A stretch of DNA of 64,000 nt. Origin: Chrysophaeum taylorii. Taxonomy: Eukaryota; Sar; Pelagophyceae; Pelagomonadales; Pelagomonadaceae. Location: positions 1-64,000 of the forward strand of contig JAQMWT010000162.1 in the NCBI GenBank assembly GCA_029834535.1, in the 5' to 3' direction. Below, one piece after another: positions 18,765-30,600 of this stretch (positions are counted from its first letter, which is position 1; each line of letters begins with the position of its first letter). Position numbers and translations under genes: made by a program. The notes under the pieces were generated by a model. It ran no database searches and was not told where the DNA came from. It saw nothing but the letters and a program-made list of their open reading frames with translations.

Positions 18765-19749
18765 TTAGAAGATAGTCTCGGCTTCCTTCCAGTTGAAGTC
18801 CTGGCCGCAGACGCATCGGACTTGATCGCAGCCCGAGTGACGGAAGATGATGACTTTGCACGCAGGACAGAGTTTGGTGCCGTCAAAGTCGGGTCTCGCG
18901 CAAGGCGCCGAGTCGGTCCGTGTGTTTTAAGAGTCTTGGAGTAGAGGGCATAGATGTCGGGACCAACAAGGGCCCATACGCCGGCCGAGTCCAGCAAATG
19001 GCGGCAAGCTTTCCCCGGGCATGCCATGCGAGACCGGCCCTCTTGGACTTCGGTTCGAATGTACGTCGATAGGCACATCTTGCAGAAGCGGGAACCGCAG
19101 CATTGGCGGAGGTTTGTCACGTTGCGCGATAGTTCCTCGAAACAGATCCCACTCTCGACGGTGGTCAGTTGGAAGCTACAGGCGCCGAAGTTGGTGACGA
19201 AGGACGGCGGCGTGAGTTTTTACTTCCGAAACCAGAAGCGGCGCATTTTGGCAAAGTCTCCGCGCCGTTTTGCAAGAAGGTGCCACAGCGCGACGCTGCC
19301 GACGTGGTCAAATAACGTGTCGAGTCTTCCCTCGCGGACACCTCAAAGTACACATGAGCCTTCAGCTGCTTCGCTCGCTCCATCAAGTTCCGAGAGCTTC
19401 CGGAGAGGTCGGCCTTGGTCGCAGCAACCACGAACGGCACGCGCGCCTGGAGATGAGCTCGAATCTCTGGAAGCCACTTCGTCGCGAGCGCATGTTGCGA
19501 ATGATGATCATTTAGCGATGCGCACAACACGAACGCGTCCGTCTGGGGATAGACCAAAGGTCGCAGGCGGTCGTAATCGTTCTGACCAGATGTGTCAAAG
19601 AACGCAACGTTCGTCGGGGTGCCATCAATGATCGTGTTCATTGTGGGCACGTTGCACATTGTGGGCACGTACTCCTCCGGAAACGCGCCCGTCGTGCGCT
19701 TGAGAACCAAGCACGTCTTGCCGACCGCGCCGTTGCCGACGACCACCAC
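18765..19749 (-). pseudogene. Rho-family GTPase joined to an RBR-type RING region, frame-broken
   Basis: The minus strand encodes a Rho/Rac-like G domain: P-loop GNGAVGKTC, FPEEYVPT effector region, DTSGQNDYDRLRPL (G3), ATKADL (G4), FEVSA (G5). It then runs through LFDHVGSVALW into a RING1-like region (ICFEELSRNV, CCGSRFCKMCLSTYI, CPGKACRHLL) and a RING2-like end (CPACKVIIFRHSGC, VRCVCGQDFNW) before a stop. A 48-nt GT-AG intron (about 19163-19210) joins the G domain to the RING part. Two further one-base frame changes (near 19325 and 18930) have no splice explanation. No CAAX box ends the G domain, which supports one fused gene. There is no ATG just upstream of the P-loop, so a 5' exon is missing or unrecognised. 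It is either a pseudogene or an intact fusion with sequence errors. Confidence 0.65.
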
Positions 19750-21075
19750 CTTGACGCTTCTTCATCCTCGTGTTTTGTACAGGATAAGTGAAGTCTCCGA
19801 GAACTCCTCATAGTTCGATCCGTTCCGATCCGTTCTGCCACACGCGTTGGGGGCAATTGCAATGGCAAGCATCCACCAGGCTTCAGAATGTAACGCCCCA
19901 GTGGAAGGAAGGAATCACAAAGACACGAGAGGAGTATAGAGGAGAGCAACTTGTAGCACACCACAAGAGCAAAGGGAGGCTGCGCACGTGTGCACGAAGA
20001 GGAAAAAGCTAGGGAAGAGCTCCAAGTCAGGAGGACAAGCCGGCGAACAAGCAAGAGGCAGATTAGCGCCCGCGATAGTGGCGCCAACGGCGGGACAATC
20101 TTCTGATGGTTTCAACGAAAGCCAACCAACAACCGCTGATCATCGACTTTGAGCGCACTTTTAGTCTCGGCTTATAGCGACCTCTGTGTGCCTCGCCTCC
20201 TCACTCTAGAACATGGTCGCGTCCATGTACGCGGACATCTGCGGAAAGCTCCAGGTCCGAAGGAAAGAAGAAACTCCATGGCGGAAGGGGCAAATGGCCG
20301 CTCTGCCCACTCAACACCTGCAAATTGCACTTTCAACTGCCTTACGATCTCTTGGAGCGCGCTCGCTTCGTGGCAGTTCCCTGGTAATGCGGTTCATCAG
20401 CGACGTCGAGACATGATGCGGGCTCTAAAGGGGCGCAATCCATGACTTCTTGGGCGGGCAAACGAGCTGTTCGAGTTGTAGGCACGAGAAACTAAGGTAA
20501 GACCGAAAAGCTCTAAGCACGAAAAACCTCTCAGTAGACCTCCGGCGCTTACACCCCAAAAAAAAAGTTAAATGGCAATTGCGAAGAGCTAGGAGTCATC
20601 GCGATCTTAATGCCCACCGCGCTCCGAAGTGTATTCTTGCCTTCGAGTATGGGCAGCGGACCGCCGTGTACCCCGCAATTGCGAGGGTTATTAAAAGGTG
20701 ACTGCTAAGAGCAATTGCGAGGGTTGCTAGCTCGAATTATCACGTCGATTATCTGCGGAGTTCTTGTTAGTTCGATGCATTTCTATATTTGAAATCGCCC
20801 ACTTCGCTTCGGGGATTCATTCATTTACGAGCAGGCGAGCTGCAGCGCCACAAACGCGGCTGGACGGTGCGTTAGTTCGTCGCCACAATCAATCAATCAA
20901 CCTGAGATTTGTGCACATCAACTATTTTGATCTCGGGCCAGGCTCAGGACGCAACGGCCGTCATATGCTTCCGCCCCACCTCTTCCGGATTGTTCACGCC
21001 GACCGGCCCGAGGCGAAAAAGTGGCAAAAAGCAAAACGGTAGTTCTTCCGAACTTTTGGCCTGAGCGGCAATCTC
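19750..21075. other. Gene-poor interval
   Basis: No recognisable gene. Short frames lack domains. The missing 5' exon of the Rho/RING gene may lie at 19.75-20.1 kb on the minus strand. GCAATTGCGAGGGTT-type segments recur near 20677 and 20711. Confidence 0.4.
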
Positions 21076-21817
21076 ATGGCTCGCTATGGGGTGTTTTTTT
21101 TGTTGCTCAGAGCCGACGCCCTCCCTACGCTTTTGACATGCGACCGCGACATGGTGGGTGTTTGGACGTGCCTGTGTTTACCGTCGGTCAGGCCGTGGGA
21201 TCAACCATTATGGGAGAAGAAGCGATCTCGAGCGATGAGCTGAGCGTTGTCTTCGAGCGCGACGGCACCGAAGTAACACGCTCTTCTAGCTTGAGGTCAC
21301 GGCCAGTCCTCAGGTTGCATGCGGAAGCACGTACGTCCCGGGCGAGCAGCTGACTGCCCGGCTCGTGAACAGCACCGGCCCCGCGCAGTACGTGCTGCAA
21401 GTCAGCGGAGGCACCTTCCAAGACCAAGCCTCCGGTTGCGAAGGCGAGTACACGTGCAACGGCACGCGGTGCTCGAAGAGCGACTCGTCGGGCCAAACGG
21501 TTCTCGCGCCGAGTAACGAGACAGTGAGCATCGAGCTACTCGCGGGTTGGGCCGAGACGTTTGGCGCCGTTTTCATTGCTGACACGTGTACACTCATTCA
21601 TCCCAATCAAGAAGGAGATGGAGGTGACGACGACGATGACGGCGACGGTCTCAGCAAAATGTCGTTTTTCTGGATCGGTTTCGCGTCCGGTTTTGGTGTC
21701 GCCGGGCTCTTGGCTCTATTTTTCTATTGTTGCCTCGTCCGACCCAACATTCGGCCCAAGGTCAACAAGGAGCGTTCGACGATGGGTATGGGTAAGATTC
21801 CACAGGACGATGCTTGA
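21076..21817 (+). CDS. Reeler-like single-pass membrane glycoprotein with ultra-short introns
   Basis: Three frames join in phase when two tiny GT-AG introns are removed (21154-21191, 38 nt; 21273-21295, 23 nt). The product starts with a short hydrophobic leader (YGVFFLLLRADALP). It then has an extracellular domain with VGSTIMGEE, YVPGEQLTARLVNSTG, QYVLQVSGGTFQ, paired Cys residues and an AGWAETFGAVFIADTCTLIH end. These resemble Reeler (reelin N-terminal) domains. An acidic linker, one transmembrane helix (FFWIGFASGFGVAGLLALFF) and a short basic tail follow. Several N-x-S/T sites are present. The topology is clear; the Reeler assignment is from pattern only. The 5' end is uncertain, because the leader itself may be interrupted by another short intron. 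Confidence 0.55.
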
Positions 21818-22844
21818 GGTCCTCGCTGTTCATCTCACTCGAAGCCTCAGTCGCAGTGGCGAGTTCGACGCGTGCCAGTTCGGGAATTCCTGATGGCGCG
21901 CCGTCGCCACTGTTGGTCGAGTCGTAGACACCTGCGATCGATGCTCCCCCCTCGACCCGAGCCCACCCTCCAAATGTACAATGTAAAGACGGTGTCGTTT
22001 GAGAAGAACTCTTTACTATTTAAACTTGCCAACCTCAAGCACGCGACGTCTTATAGGTACAAAGTAGAAGGAAGAAGAGGAGAATGCAAGCATTTAGGGA
22101 GTGTGGCAGAGGAAGGGGTGGAGGGAGTGATTCGAAGCCCATCACCGGAGCGGTGACCATAAAACAGGCCGATAGCGAACAACCGCGGCCCGTCGCGCTT
22201 TGTACCCTGGGTATAGGTTTCCCCGCAGTAGTAAACTCCGCAAGTCGGCACGTATCTAAGTCTGAACACACACCATTGTCCGTCCGCGGCTCGTCGGCCT
22301 GGGCAAGGCCGCGATCGAGTGGCCCAGGGTGTGCGGTCGGCCACCGCAAATAAACCTCACAAGACCGCAGATTCCTCTCGGAGCCTTATTTAATATGAAG
22401 CCAGAAGAAGAACTTTTTGTTCCGAGGAGGGGGGAACAATAATGACGACGACAACAACAACAGTGGGTTCTCCGACCGACCGTCCGTCCGTCCGTATCCG
22501 CGCCGGCTCGGTCACCAGGGGACTGACTGACTGACTGCCTGACTGACTGACTGACTGACTGCCTGACTGACTGGGAGAAGAGGGACGTTGGTCTCAACGA
22601 CGATGATGACGACACGATGTTGATGGATAGTATCAATACGCGGTGTGGAGTGGCGACGCTCGTTGATGTTGATCCCCGCAAACGAACAAACAAACAAAAC
22701 AAACAAATCCATATAAACACACAAAGCAAGCATCAAAGAAACGGCGGGGTCGGGCTTTTTTTGGTGGAAGTGGCGCGTGTCGAAGGGGTAACGACAGGGT
22801 CGCGGATTTGGCGGGCGATGAGGTCGCGGGCGAGGCAGTTTGGA
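21818..22844. other. Intergenic stretch with a GACT microsatellite
   Basis: No gene recognised. A (GACT/GCCT)n tract occupies about 22521-22573, and AAACAAAC repeats lie near 22683-22706. Confidence 0.5.
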
Positions 22845-23666
22845 CTAGTCGAAATCGCCCGCCTTTGAGTCTTCGTCGGCAAGGCGGGACGCGTTGAGGT
22901 ACCGGAGGCCGTCGTGGTCGTCGAAGCAGACAACGAGATCGGAACGGCGGCGGGCGAGGGTCTTGAGAGCGGCGAGGGTCGATGACTTGAGGACCGCGGC
23001 CGACCCCCCCACCGCGTCGTCGGTCTCGTCGAAGGAGGTGACGCCGTAGTCGTCGAAGCCGCGGCGCAGGTCGACGACGTCTCCGACGTTGAGGAACAGG
23101 GCGCCGAGGGTCTTGCACTGCTCGACGGAGACGACGAAGGCATCGAGACCGTCGGGGCCGTTGCGACCAAGGCGCAGCTCGGAGATGGCGCTCTGGTCGA
23201 GGACGTCCGCGAGCGCGCGATATCCGGCACCGCCCGTCGTTCCGATTCGGTTGTTCTCGAGGTTTAGCACGCGGAGCGTCGTGTTTGTGGACAAGGCCGC
23301 AGCGAGGGTCGCGACGGCCGCATCGTCGAGGCCGTTATTCCGCAGGTCGATTGACACAACGGTCGTATTGGCCGCGAGTCCCGCGGCCAGATCTTCGAGT
23401 CCGCGCTTGCCGTCGATCAGCTTACACCGCCGCAACCGCAGCACCTCGACCACGCAGCACGGCCGACGCAGCGCCACCCCCAGGGCGCGCTCGCCGCGCG
23501 GCCCCAGCGCGAGCCCGCTCAAGTTGAGGTCGACCTCCATCGAGACGACGCGCTCCGCGGCGGCGAGGGACCCTTTCGCAATGAGCCGCCGCAGCTCGCC
23601 GTCGGTTTCGTCACCCGAGAGCTCCTCGTCATTCCCGCCCTTGATCACCGACGAACTGCAGCCCAT
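22845..23666 (-). CDS. Membrane-anchored RNI-type leucine-rich repeat protein
   Basis: The 273-residue protein begins MGCSSS, a strong N-myristoylation signal with an adjacent Cys for palmitoylation, so it should sit on the inner face of a membrane. Residues about 45-190 hold RNI-like LRRs (VVSIDLRNNGLDDAAVATLA and LRVLNLENNRIG) as in NLRC/RanGAP-type repeats. The C-terminal part is acidic and unassigned. Such repeats bind proteins; the partner is unknown. Single exon. It is followed upstream on the same strand by the Pro-rich gene, about 180 bp away. Confidence 0.7.
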   Translation of the reverse strand: MGCSSSVIKGGNDEELSGDETDGELRRLIAKGSLAAAERVVSMEVDLNLSGLALGPRGERALGVALRRPCCVVEVLRLRRCKLIDGKRGLEDLAAGLAANTTVVSIDLRNNGLDDAAVATLAAALSTNTTLRVLNLENNRIGTTGGAGYRALADVLDQSAISELRLGRNGPDGLDAFVVSVEQCKTLGALFLNVGDVVDLRRGFDDYGVTSFDETDDAVGGSAAVLKSSTLAALKTLARRRSDLVVCFDDHDGLRYLNASRLADEDSKAGDFD

Positions 23667-23809
23667 ACACTGTCAAAAGATCCTTCGCACAAGTCCGACT
23701 TGCACTTGTCCTCGAACACCGCCTACCGCGTGTCAGGGGGAAGAAGGGTTGGTTTTTTTGCTTTGAATTCCAATTGTCGTTGGGGAGGAGCGATTCTCAA
23801 CTTAACCCC

Positions 23810-23850
23810 TAGTCATTCCACTCCACTCCACTCCATTCCATTCCATTCAT
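23810..23850. repeat. (ATTCC/ACTCC)n pentanucleotide microsatellite
   Basis: Short tandem pentamers overlap the 3' end of the minus-strand Pro-rich gene. Confidence 0.8.
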
Positions 23851-24680
23851 TCGTAGGCTGGGGGGGCGGTGGCCACCGGAGGGGCGGTAGTCAGCGGCGG
23901 GTCAGGCGGGGGGGCTGTGTAGCTGGGCGGCGCGGAGGGGGCCGCCGCCGTCGTCGTCGGGGCCGCAACAACCTCGATCGCGGGCGGCGGCGCGGGAGGC
24001 GGTGGCGCGGCGGCCACGGAGGGGGTTTGTTGTTGGACGGGCGCGGCGGTCACGGTGGGAACGGGGCGAAAGTCGGGGAAGAGCTCGAAGACGAATTCCT
24101 CGTGGAAGCGCTGCTTGATTTTGGCAACGGCAGACCCCGTCCCGTATTCCTTGAAGGCGGCAAAGCCGCCCGTCTTCGTCTGGACGAAGACGACGCTGGC
24201 GAAGAACATCGAGAGCTTCGACCACGCGTTCTCGGCGCCCCTGAGCGTGTCGTAGCGCGTGCGCGTCCACGTCCCGTGGTTGTCGGAGACGATGGCAGCC
24301 GCCGGAACGAAGGGCGGGGGGCGAACGACCACAGGCGGCGGCGGCGGCGGCTGGGCGTCCGTCGGCGCGTCTCCGGGGATCTGAACGTCAAACGTCATAC
24401 CAGGACGCACACCGGCGGGAACGTTCACGAAGAACGCGCGCCCATCGACCGCGATCTCTATCACCATGCCCTCGCCCACGCCGCCCGGGCAGATGAGCCG
24501 CACTGTACGCGTGGTGCCGCGCGTCACGACGACAACTCGCTCGCGATATAGGTGATGCACGCGTCCGGGTCTGCGGTGCGAGGCGACGTACGCGCCAGCT
24601 GCTGCGCCCACAAGAGCTGCCCCGGCCACGGCACCGGGCCGGGGACCCAGCGGTCGACCTCTAAATGGACGAGGAGGCAT
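23847..24680 (-). CDS. Hypothetical protein with a VPAGVRPGMTF motif and Pro-rich tail
   Basis: 277 residues. The N-terminus has a Gly/Ala-rich hydrophobic stretch (AVAGAALVGAAAGAYVA) that could be a membrane segment. Residues 60-105 contain two related beta-like units: LICPGGVGEGMVIEIAV, then FFVNVPAGVRPGMTFDVQIP. This 'VPxGVxPGxxFxVxxP' pattern is common in algal and oomycete proteins of unknown function. The middle (about 120-205) is a compact domain with WSKLSMFFASVVFVQTKTGGF and FHEEFVFELFPDF that I do not recognise. The C-terminus is Pro/Ala/Thr-rich and disordered. Start codons of this gene and the SLC44-like gene are divergent, about 170 bp apart. Confidence 0.6.
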   Translation of the reverse strand: MPPRPFRGRPLGPRPGAVAGAALVGAAAGAYVASHRRPGRVHHLYRERVVVVTRGTTRTVRLICPGGVGEGMVIEIAVDGRAFFVNVPAGVRPGMTFDVQIPGDAPTDAQPPPPPPVVVRPPPFVPAAAIVSDNHGTWTRTRYDTLRGAENAWSKLSMFFASVVFVQTKTGGFAAFKEYGTGSAVAKIKQRFHEEFVFELFPDFRPVPTVTAAPVQQQTPSVAAAPPPPAPPPAIEVVAAPTTTAAAPSAPPSYTAPPPDPPLTTAPPVATAPPAYE

Positions 24681-24852
24681 CTATCTATGCTCAAGAAGAG
24701 GCTTCTGCGACTGTTGCTGATGATGAAAGGTCCGTTTTTTTAGGAAGGGAGGGAGAGCACGGGCCGTTTCGTTGAGCCTCGTTATTATTACCGTTGAACC
24801 AACTCCCGAAGGATACTCTACGGATTCGCCGCGAACAAAATCTTCCAGGAGT

Positions 24853-27047
24853 ATGGCGTGCTGCATCTGCCGGTCGGCACGCATCGAGCCAAAGGCCGAG
24901 GAGGCCGTCGACGAATTGCCGGAAATGAGCGAAAAGGATAAGGCGCATCCCGACAACAAGGCGCTAGAAGTTGGATCTGACTTTGGAGGGCCGTGCAAAA
25001 GGCGCCGCTGCACCGACGTGCTGTGCCTGCTGCTGCTCATGGCTTGCTGGTTTGTCATGACTTTTATTGGGCTGGCAACCATTCCGGGGTCGGGCGTTGA
25101 CACCCCGAGACTCAACAAGGGCAACCCCTGGCGACTAGTCAACGGCATCGACTACAAGGGCCAGGTGTGCGGCATCAACTCCGACGTCAAGAGCAAGGAA
25201 AACTTGTACTATTTACCTACGGGCGAGGGTGTCTGCGTCAAGAGTTGTCCTAAAAAGACCAATCTCGAAGCTTTCATTTGCCGCTACAACATCCAGGACG
25301 AGCTCGATGCCATCAACGACACGGCGACCCGCGTCGCGAAAGGCTACGACTACGTGAGCAAAGAAAAGTGCTCGGTCGAGTACAAAACCAAGGACACGAT
25401 CACGCCTCACTATTGTATCGCATCCAAGGCCTTCGACTACCTCGAGGAGCTCGAGAGTAGCTCCTACGAATATGTCAGCGACACGACCAAGGGCCTCAAC
25501 GCGACGACGTACGACGACAACGACAAACAGGAGTGGTGGGAGAAAGTCTACGGCGACGTTTTCGTCGCTTGGCCCTACATCATCGGCGTTGGCGTCGGCG
25601 GCGCCATCCTTGTCGGCTTTGTCTACACCTTTTTGCTCCGAATCCCCGGCGTCCTCGCGCTCATCATTTGGGGCCTGCTCGCCGCGGTCTTCCTGACTCT
25701 CTTGGCAGGAGCGGCGTTTTGCTACACCACGTCCCAGCGATGGGCCGACGAGAACAAGCCCCGAACACACACCAAGACCCAGGCCGACGGCATGCTCTAC
25801 ACATCGTACGTCCTCGCCGCGCTCGCCGGCCTCTGGTTCTGCTGCATATGCTGCCTTCGAAAGCGCATCATGCTCGCCATCGGCATCGTCAAGGAGGCCG
25901 CCAAGGCCCTTGCAACCATGCCTCTCCTCGTGTTCTTTCCTATGGTCCAGACCGGCGGACTCATGTTTTTCCTGGTGCCTTGGTTTGTCTACAGCCTCTT
26001 TCTCGGGTCCTCGGGCGAGCTTAAGACCAGAGACGGCGGCTCCGCTGGCACTTACAAGGAGATGAAGTACGACAACAACACCTATTACGCGGGCTGGTAC
26101 ATGATCTTCACCTACTATTGGACGTCCGAGTTCATCGTGGCGCTCGGTCAGATCTTCGTCGCCCTCGCTGTCTCGACGTGGTATTTTACCAAGGACAAGT
26201 CGCACGTTGGCAACATCACCGTCGTTTCCTCGTTTAAATTGTCGGTCTTTTATCACAGCGGCACTGCCGCCTTTGGTTCGCTCGTCATTGCCATAGTCAA
26301 GACGATCCGCGCAATCGTGGCATATATCAAAAAGAAAGCCAACAAGATCAAGAGGTGTCGCCAGCTCGTCAAGATTATCCTCTGCGTCATATCGTGCTGC
26401 CTCTGGTGCATCGAGAAATGCTTAAAATTCTTGAACAAGAATGCCTACATTCAGACCGCCATCTTTGGGTATTCATTTTGCAAGGCCGCGCGCTGCGCCT
26501 TCTTCCTCATCCTACGAAACATCGCGCGCATTTCCGCTCTCTCGATCGTCTCGGGCTTCGTATTGTTGCTCGGCAAGGCCATCATTACGGGGGGCGCGGC
26601 CCTCCTTGCTTACATCGTCATCGACTACACGATCGCCGACGACCTCAATTCGATCATCGCGCCCATGGTCCTGACCGTGATCCTCGCGTACTGGGTTGCC
26701 AAGATGTTCAACGAAATATGGGGCATGGCCATGTGCGCGATCTCGTCGACTCTCGCTTTGTTGGATCACTCGCCTCTCGCAGGTCCACCATCCTCCAGTG
26801 TTTCATCGCGGACGAGGAGATCTACAAAGGCGACAAGAACGCCATGTGAGAAATGCTGCTCGAGAAACGACTTCTCGTCCTCGTGATTGTGCCAACCCAG
26901 GTATGCCGGAGCCTCGCTCAAAGCCACCGTCTCCAACGCCAACAAGGGCAAGTACAAGGGGGAACCTAATAAGGTGAAAGTGCGTTTCCACCTTGGCTCG
27001 ATGCCCCAACGCACTCGATTGCCGCGCAGGTGTCACCGATGCCGTGA
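24853..27047 (+). CDS. Choline-transporter-like protein (SLC44/CTL family), four exons
   Basis: CTL-type protein: a cytosolic N-terminus, a first membrane helix (VLCLLLLMACWFVMTFIGLATI), a Cys-containing extracellular loop, then about nine further helices and the C-terminal CTL domain. Landmarks include WPYIIGVGVGGAILVGFVY, YMIFTYYWTSEFIVALGQIFVA, YHSGTAAFGSLVIAIVKTIRA and FCKAARCAFFLILRNIARI. Introns at 26733-26782 (50 nt), 26846-26900 (55 nt) and probably 26974-27029 (56 nt) join in phase to give STILQCFIADEEIYKGDKNAM, matching the family's conserved TxxxCFxxD segment. Without splicing, the frame ends early at 26886 in unrelated Ser/Arg-rich sequence. The ATG at 24853 is the first in frame. 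CTL proteins move choline or related amines at the plasma membrane or in mitochondria; substrate inferred. The last exon is tentative. Confidence 0.83.
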
Positions 27048-27662
27048 ATGTATAATCCCACCTGCGGACATAAATAACAGTAGACGCTGGCGGCAAAACT
27101 CGAATAGAGGCCATTAATAATTTTCGTTCACACCGACGCACTCGGCGTCCTCTGGATATGAATCGCCGCGCCGCACGCGCGCCCCTGGCAATTCGATAAA
27201 AAAAAAAAAAAAAGATTATTCGTAGTAGGGCAGTTTGTTAATAACGCTTGTGGGAGTCAGTCCGTCCGTCCGTAGGGCGGTGCACTTGTGTTGGTACTTG
27301 TTGTTGCTTTTCGTCCCAAAATCCTTGTACTAAAAGCACTATATAGTAAGTCCATTGTCCGTGGTCGTCGGTCCCGCGCTCGTCCCGACCCGTCCATTCC
27401 CATAGAAATACGGTACCATCGAGACCACCACAAGTAATAACGGGTATGGGGTGATTGTAAGTAAGCGACGACGGCGGGTCTCGTCGGACGACAGACCGAC
27501 CGGACGACTTCAGACGGACCGACGTTGCACAATAGCAGTGTTGGCCAGTCAGTCAAGAATGAGGTCCGAGAAAAGCAGACAAAGTTCCAGCAGCAGAGAG
27601 ACGCACCCTCGTCGTCGTCGTCGTCGTCGTCGGCAATCGCCGTCGGTGAGTGAGTCGGTCGA
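27048..27662. other. Convergent intergenic region
   Basis: It contains an A-run near 27199-27213 and a (CGT)n tract near 27607-27633, but no gene. It probably holds the 3' UTRs of the flanking convergent genes. Confidence 0.5.
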
Positions 27663-30600
27663 TCAGAAGGTGTCGCGGACGAGGGTCCAGACCTTGAGGG
27701 TGCAATCTTCGGCGGCGGAGACGAGAAGGGTCTCGAGGTGGTGGTCGGCGTCGTCGTCGTCGCAGACGGGAACGAGCGCAGAGACGGCCGCGGCGTGCGC
27801 GAGTTCGAAGCGGGCGAGAGTCCGGGGCGGGGCGTCATCGAGGTGGGGGGGTGGTGTCGAGTCGACGAGGACGAGGTCGCCGTCGCGGCTGCCGGCAATG
27901 GCGTAGGGTCCGACGACGGCGTCGCGGCGGAAGGCGTCGGGGCGCGCGTCGAGCACGGCGAGAGCCGTCGCGTCGGTGGAAAAGGCGCAGGTCGCGGAGG
28001 AGACGACGCGTCCGTCGAGGGTGAGTCGCACGAGGTCGCCGGAGCGCGAGAGGGCGACAATACCGTCGCCCCTCGATGTGGTTTGCTCGAGTTTGAGGCT
28101 CGCGACGGCGTCGGGGAGGAGGGCCGAGCCGACGGGCGCGGAAGCGTCTCTCACGTCCCAGACGAGGACGCGGCCGTCGTCGGCGCCGGCGGCGACGAGG
28201 TGGCCGCGCGCGTCGGCGCAGCCGACGGGGCTCTCGTGGTCGTACAAGGCGACGACCTCCTCGCAGTCCCCGGCCCGGGAAAGGTCCCAGAGTTTGACCG
28301 ACGCGTCGAGCGCGGCGGTCGCGAGGGCTCGGGGCGTTCGGACGGAAACGGCCGAGACGGCCGCGTCGTGTGCGTCGCGGATGCGCGCGACGGCGGCGCC
28401 GGCGTCGACGGAATAGATGGAAATGGCTGCGTCGATGCCGCCGGCGACGGCGAGGCGCGCGTCGGGGGTGAGGCGAACGCACGACAGGGGCGCCGGTGCG
28501 GTCAGACTCCGGCGCGGCACGAACACGTCGTCGCCACTCCGCAAGACGGTTATTTTGAGGGCGCCGTCGCGGGAAGTCGACGCGACGAGGCCGCGCGCGG
28601 TCGACACGTCGGTGATCGCGTCGCGGTGGAGCCGTGCCGCCGCGCCTCCCTCGAGCCGCGCGAGACGCGCGCCGGGTTGCCGCTTGGACGCGGCTACGCG
28701 TCGTCTCGGCTTGCTGGCGACGGACGTATCGGGCTCCGGTTGTTGCTGCTGCTGCTGCTGCTGCTGCTGTTGCTGCTGAGGGGGGGGCGGCGCGGCCGCG
28801 AGGAGCCTCGAGACGTCGAGCGGCGAGACGCCGTGCTGCTCGAGGGGCGAGGCCAGGAGACCCCCTCCTTCAGGTCTCGGGGTCGGCGGCTTTGCCGTCG
28901 CCGGGGCCTGCGCCGGGGCGGGGTCGCGTCGTCGTCGCGTCTCTGCGCGCGGGATGCCGTTGGCGGTTTTGTCGCCGCGGCGCGGGTGGGGTTCGGCGAA
29001 GAGCTGGCGCGGGGTCTGGCCGAACTCGTCGATCTGCGTCTCGACGGCGGCGCGGTCGCGAGGGTCGAGGTCGGTCTCGAGGGGCACGGTGCCCTCGTAG
29101 GTGAGCGGGTGGAAGAGGTTGTGGGCCCGTGCCGCCGCGGGGCCGCGTTGCTTGCACCCGAAGACGAGGTCGATCCACTCGTGGAGGTGCGCCGAGACGT
29201 GATCCGACTCGAGCGCCTGGCGACACTTGCGCACGAAGTCTGACGGCGAGCGCGCCCAAGCCGGGAGCTTGACGTCGCCGAGCTTCTCGCCCGACTGCGT
29301 CGTGCCGAGGGGGACGTTCCGGGCGTTGGACAGAAAAGCGCCGTCGCCGTCGTAGAACTCGGGGATGAGCTCCTTGAGGTCGGTCGAGTTCGCGGAGACT
29401 GAGCGCCACGCGGCCGAAATCGACGTGAACATGCGGTCCGGCGCGTCGAAGCGCCCGTTCTGGAGGCACAGAGTGTACTCGGGCGCCGCGCGCACCACGT
29501 AGAAGGCGACGTATCCCGGCGTCGAGTAGTGCGTCCCGTAGAGAAAGGGCGCGTCGCGCGGGTCATTCTCTTCTCGAGGTCGAGGCTCGTCGCGCCAACA
29601 ACTCTCCGAGCTCTCGCTCTCGGCGAGTTCGTCCGACGACGCCGCGGCGCCGCGCCCGAGGAGCTTCTCGGCGACGAAGGACCGCATGCGGGAGGCCCCG
29701 ACCGCGACGTCGGCCTTGGTGAAGGAGCCCCTCGTGCTGCTCCGACGCATCACCAGCCCCGCCACGCTCCGGGGCGCTTCGTCGACCGGCGCCGACGAGG
29801 CGCGCGGCGGCGGCGGCGGCGGCGAGGAGGCCATGGCCTCGTAGCGCTCGAGGAAGGCGGCCAATCGCTTGGGGTCGAGGGCGCCCACGGGCTTGGAGAG
29901 GTCGCGAAAGGTCCGGGGGTCCGCGAGGTCCAAGCGCGGCGCGTCGTAGTTCGCGACGACCCACGGGAAGACGGGATACTGCGACAAGTCGTGGAGGCTG
30001 CGGTCGGCGAGGTGGTTCAAGATGCAGAGGTAGGTGTAGTTGTCGATGGTCCGCGAGCACCAGCGATCGCGCGCCTCGCGAAGCACGGCCTCGTCGTCGA
30101 CGCAGCACGCGCTCCCGAGCTCGGCGGCGAGCGCGCGCCAGACGACGTCGCGCGCGCTCGCGCTCGAAAACGCGAGCCGCAGGCAGTCCTTCGCGGCGGT
30201 CCCCGTCGACGAGAAGAACTGGACCTCCAGGGCCCGCCGCGTCATCATGTGGCGCGCGCGGCGGCACGATGCGATCTGGCCAAAGGCGACAGAGACGGCG
30301 GCGTCGCCGACGTTGTTGAGCATCGCCGGCTCGAAGTAGAGCCGGGCCGTCGTGACGACGACGACGCCCGGCTGGCGCAGCAGCGGCGTGACGCGCTCGG
30401 CGCGCGTCTGTGCGACGATATCTTCCCTGAAATCGACGAGCTGCCGCATCTCGAACTTGGCCTCGACGAGCGGCGCGACGAGCGGCCGGAGCGCGACGGC
30501 CTCGGCGTGCGCGCCCTCGCGCTTGGCGACCGTCGCCGCCCGCCGCAACGCCTCGGTCGCGCGCTCGAGCTCGGCGACGGTCGTGTGCTGCGGGGCAAAC

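Noticed and set aside
27738-29243. 501-residue plus-strand frame opposite the BEACH gene
   Set aside because: It is antisense to a conserved BEACH-WD40 protein. It is Glu/Gly/Arg-rich with no motif.
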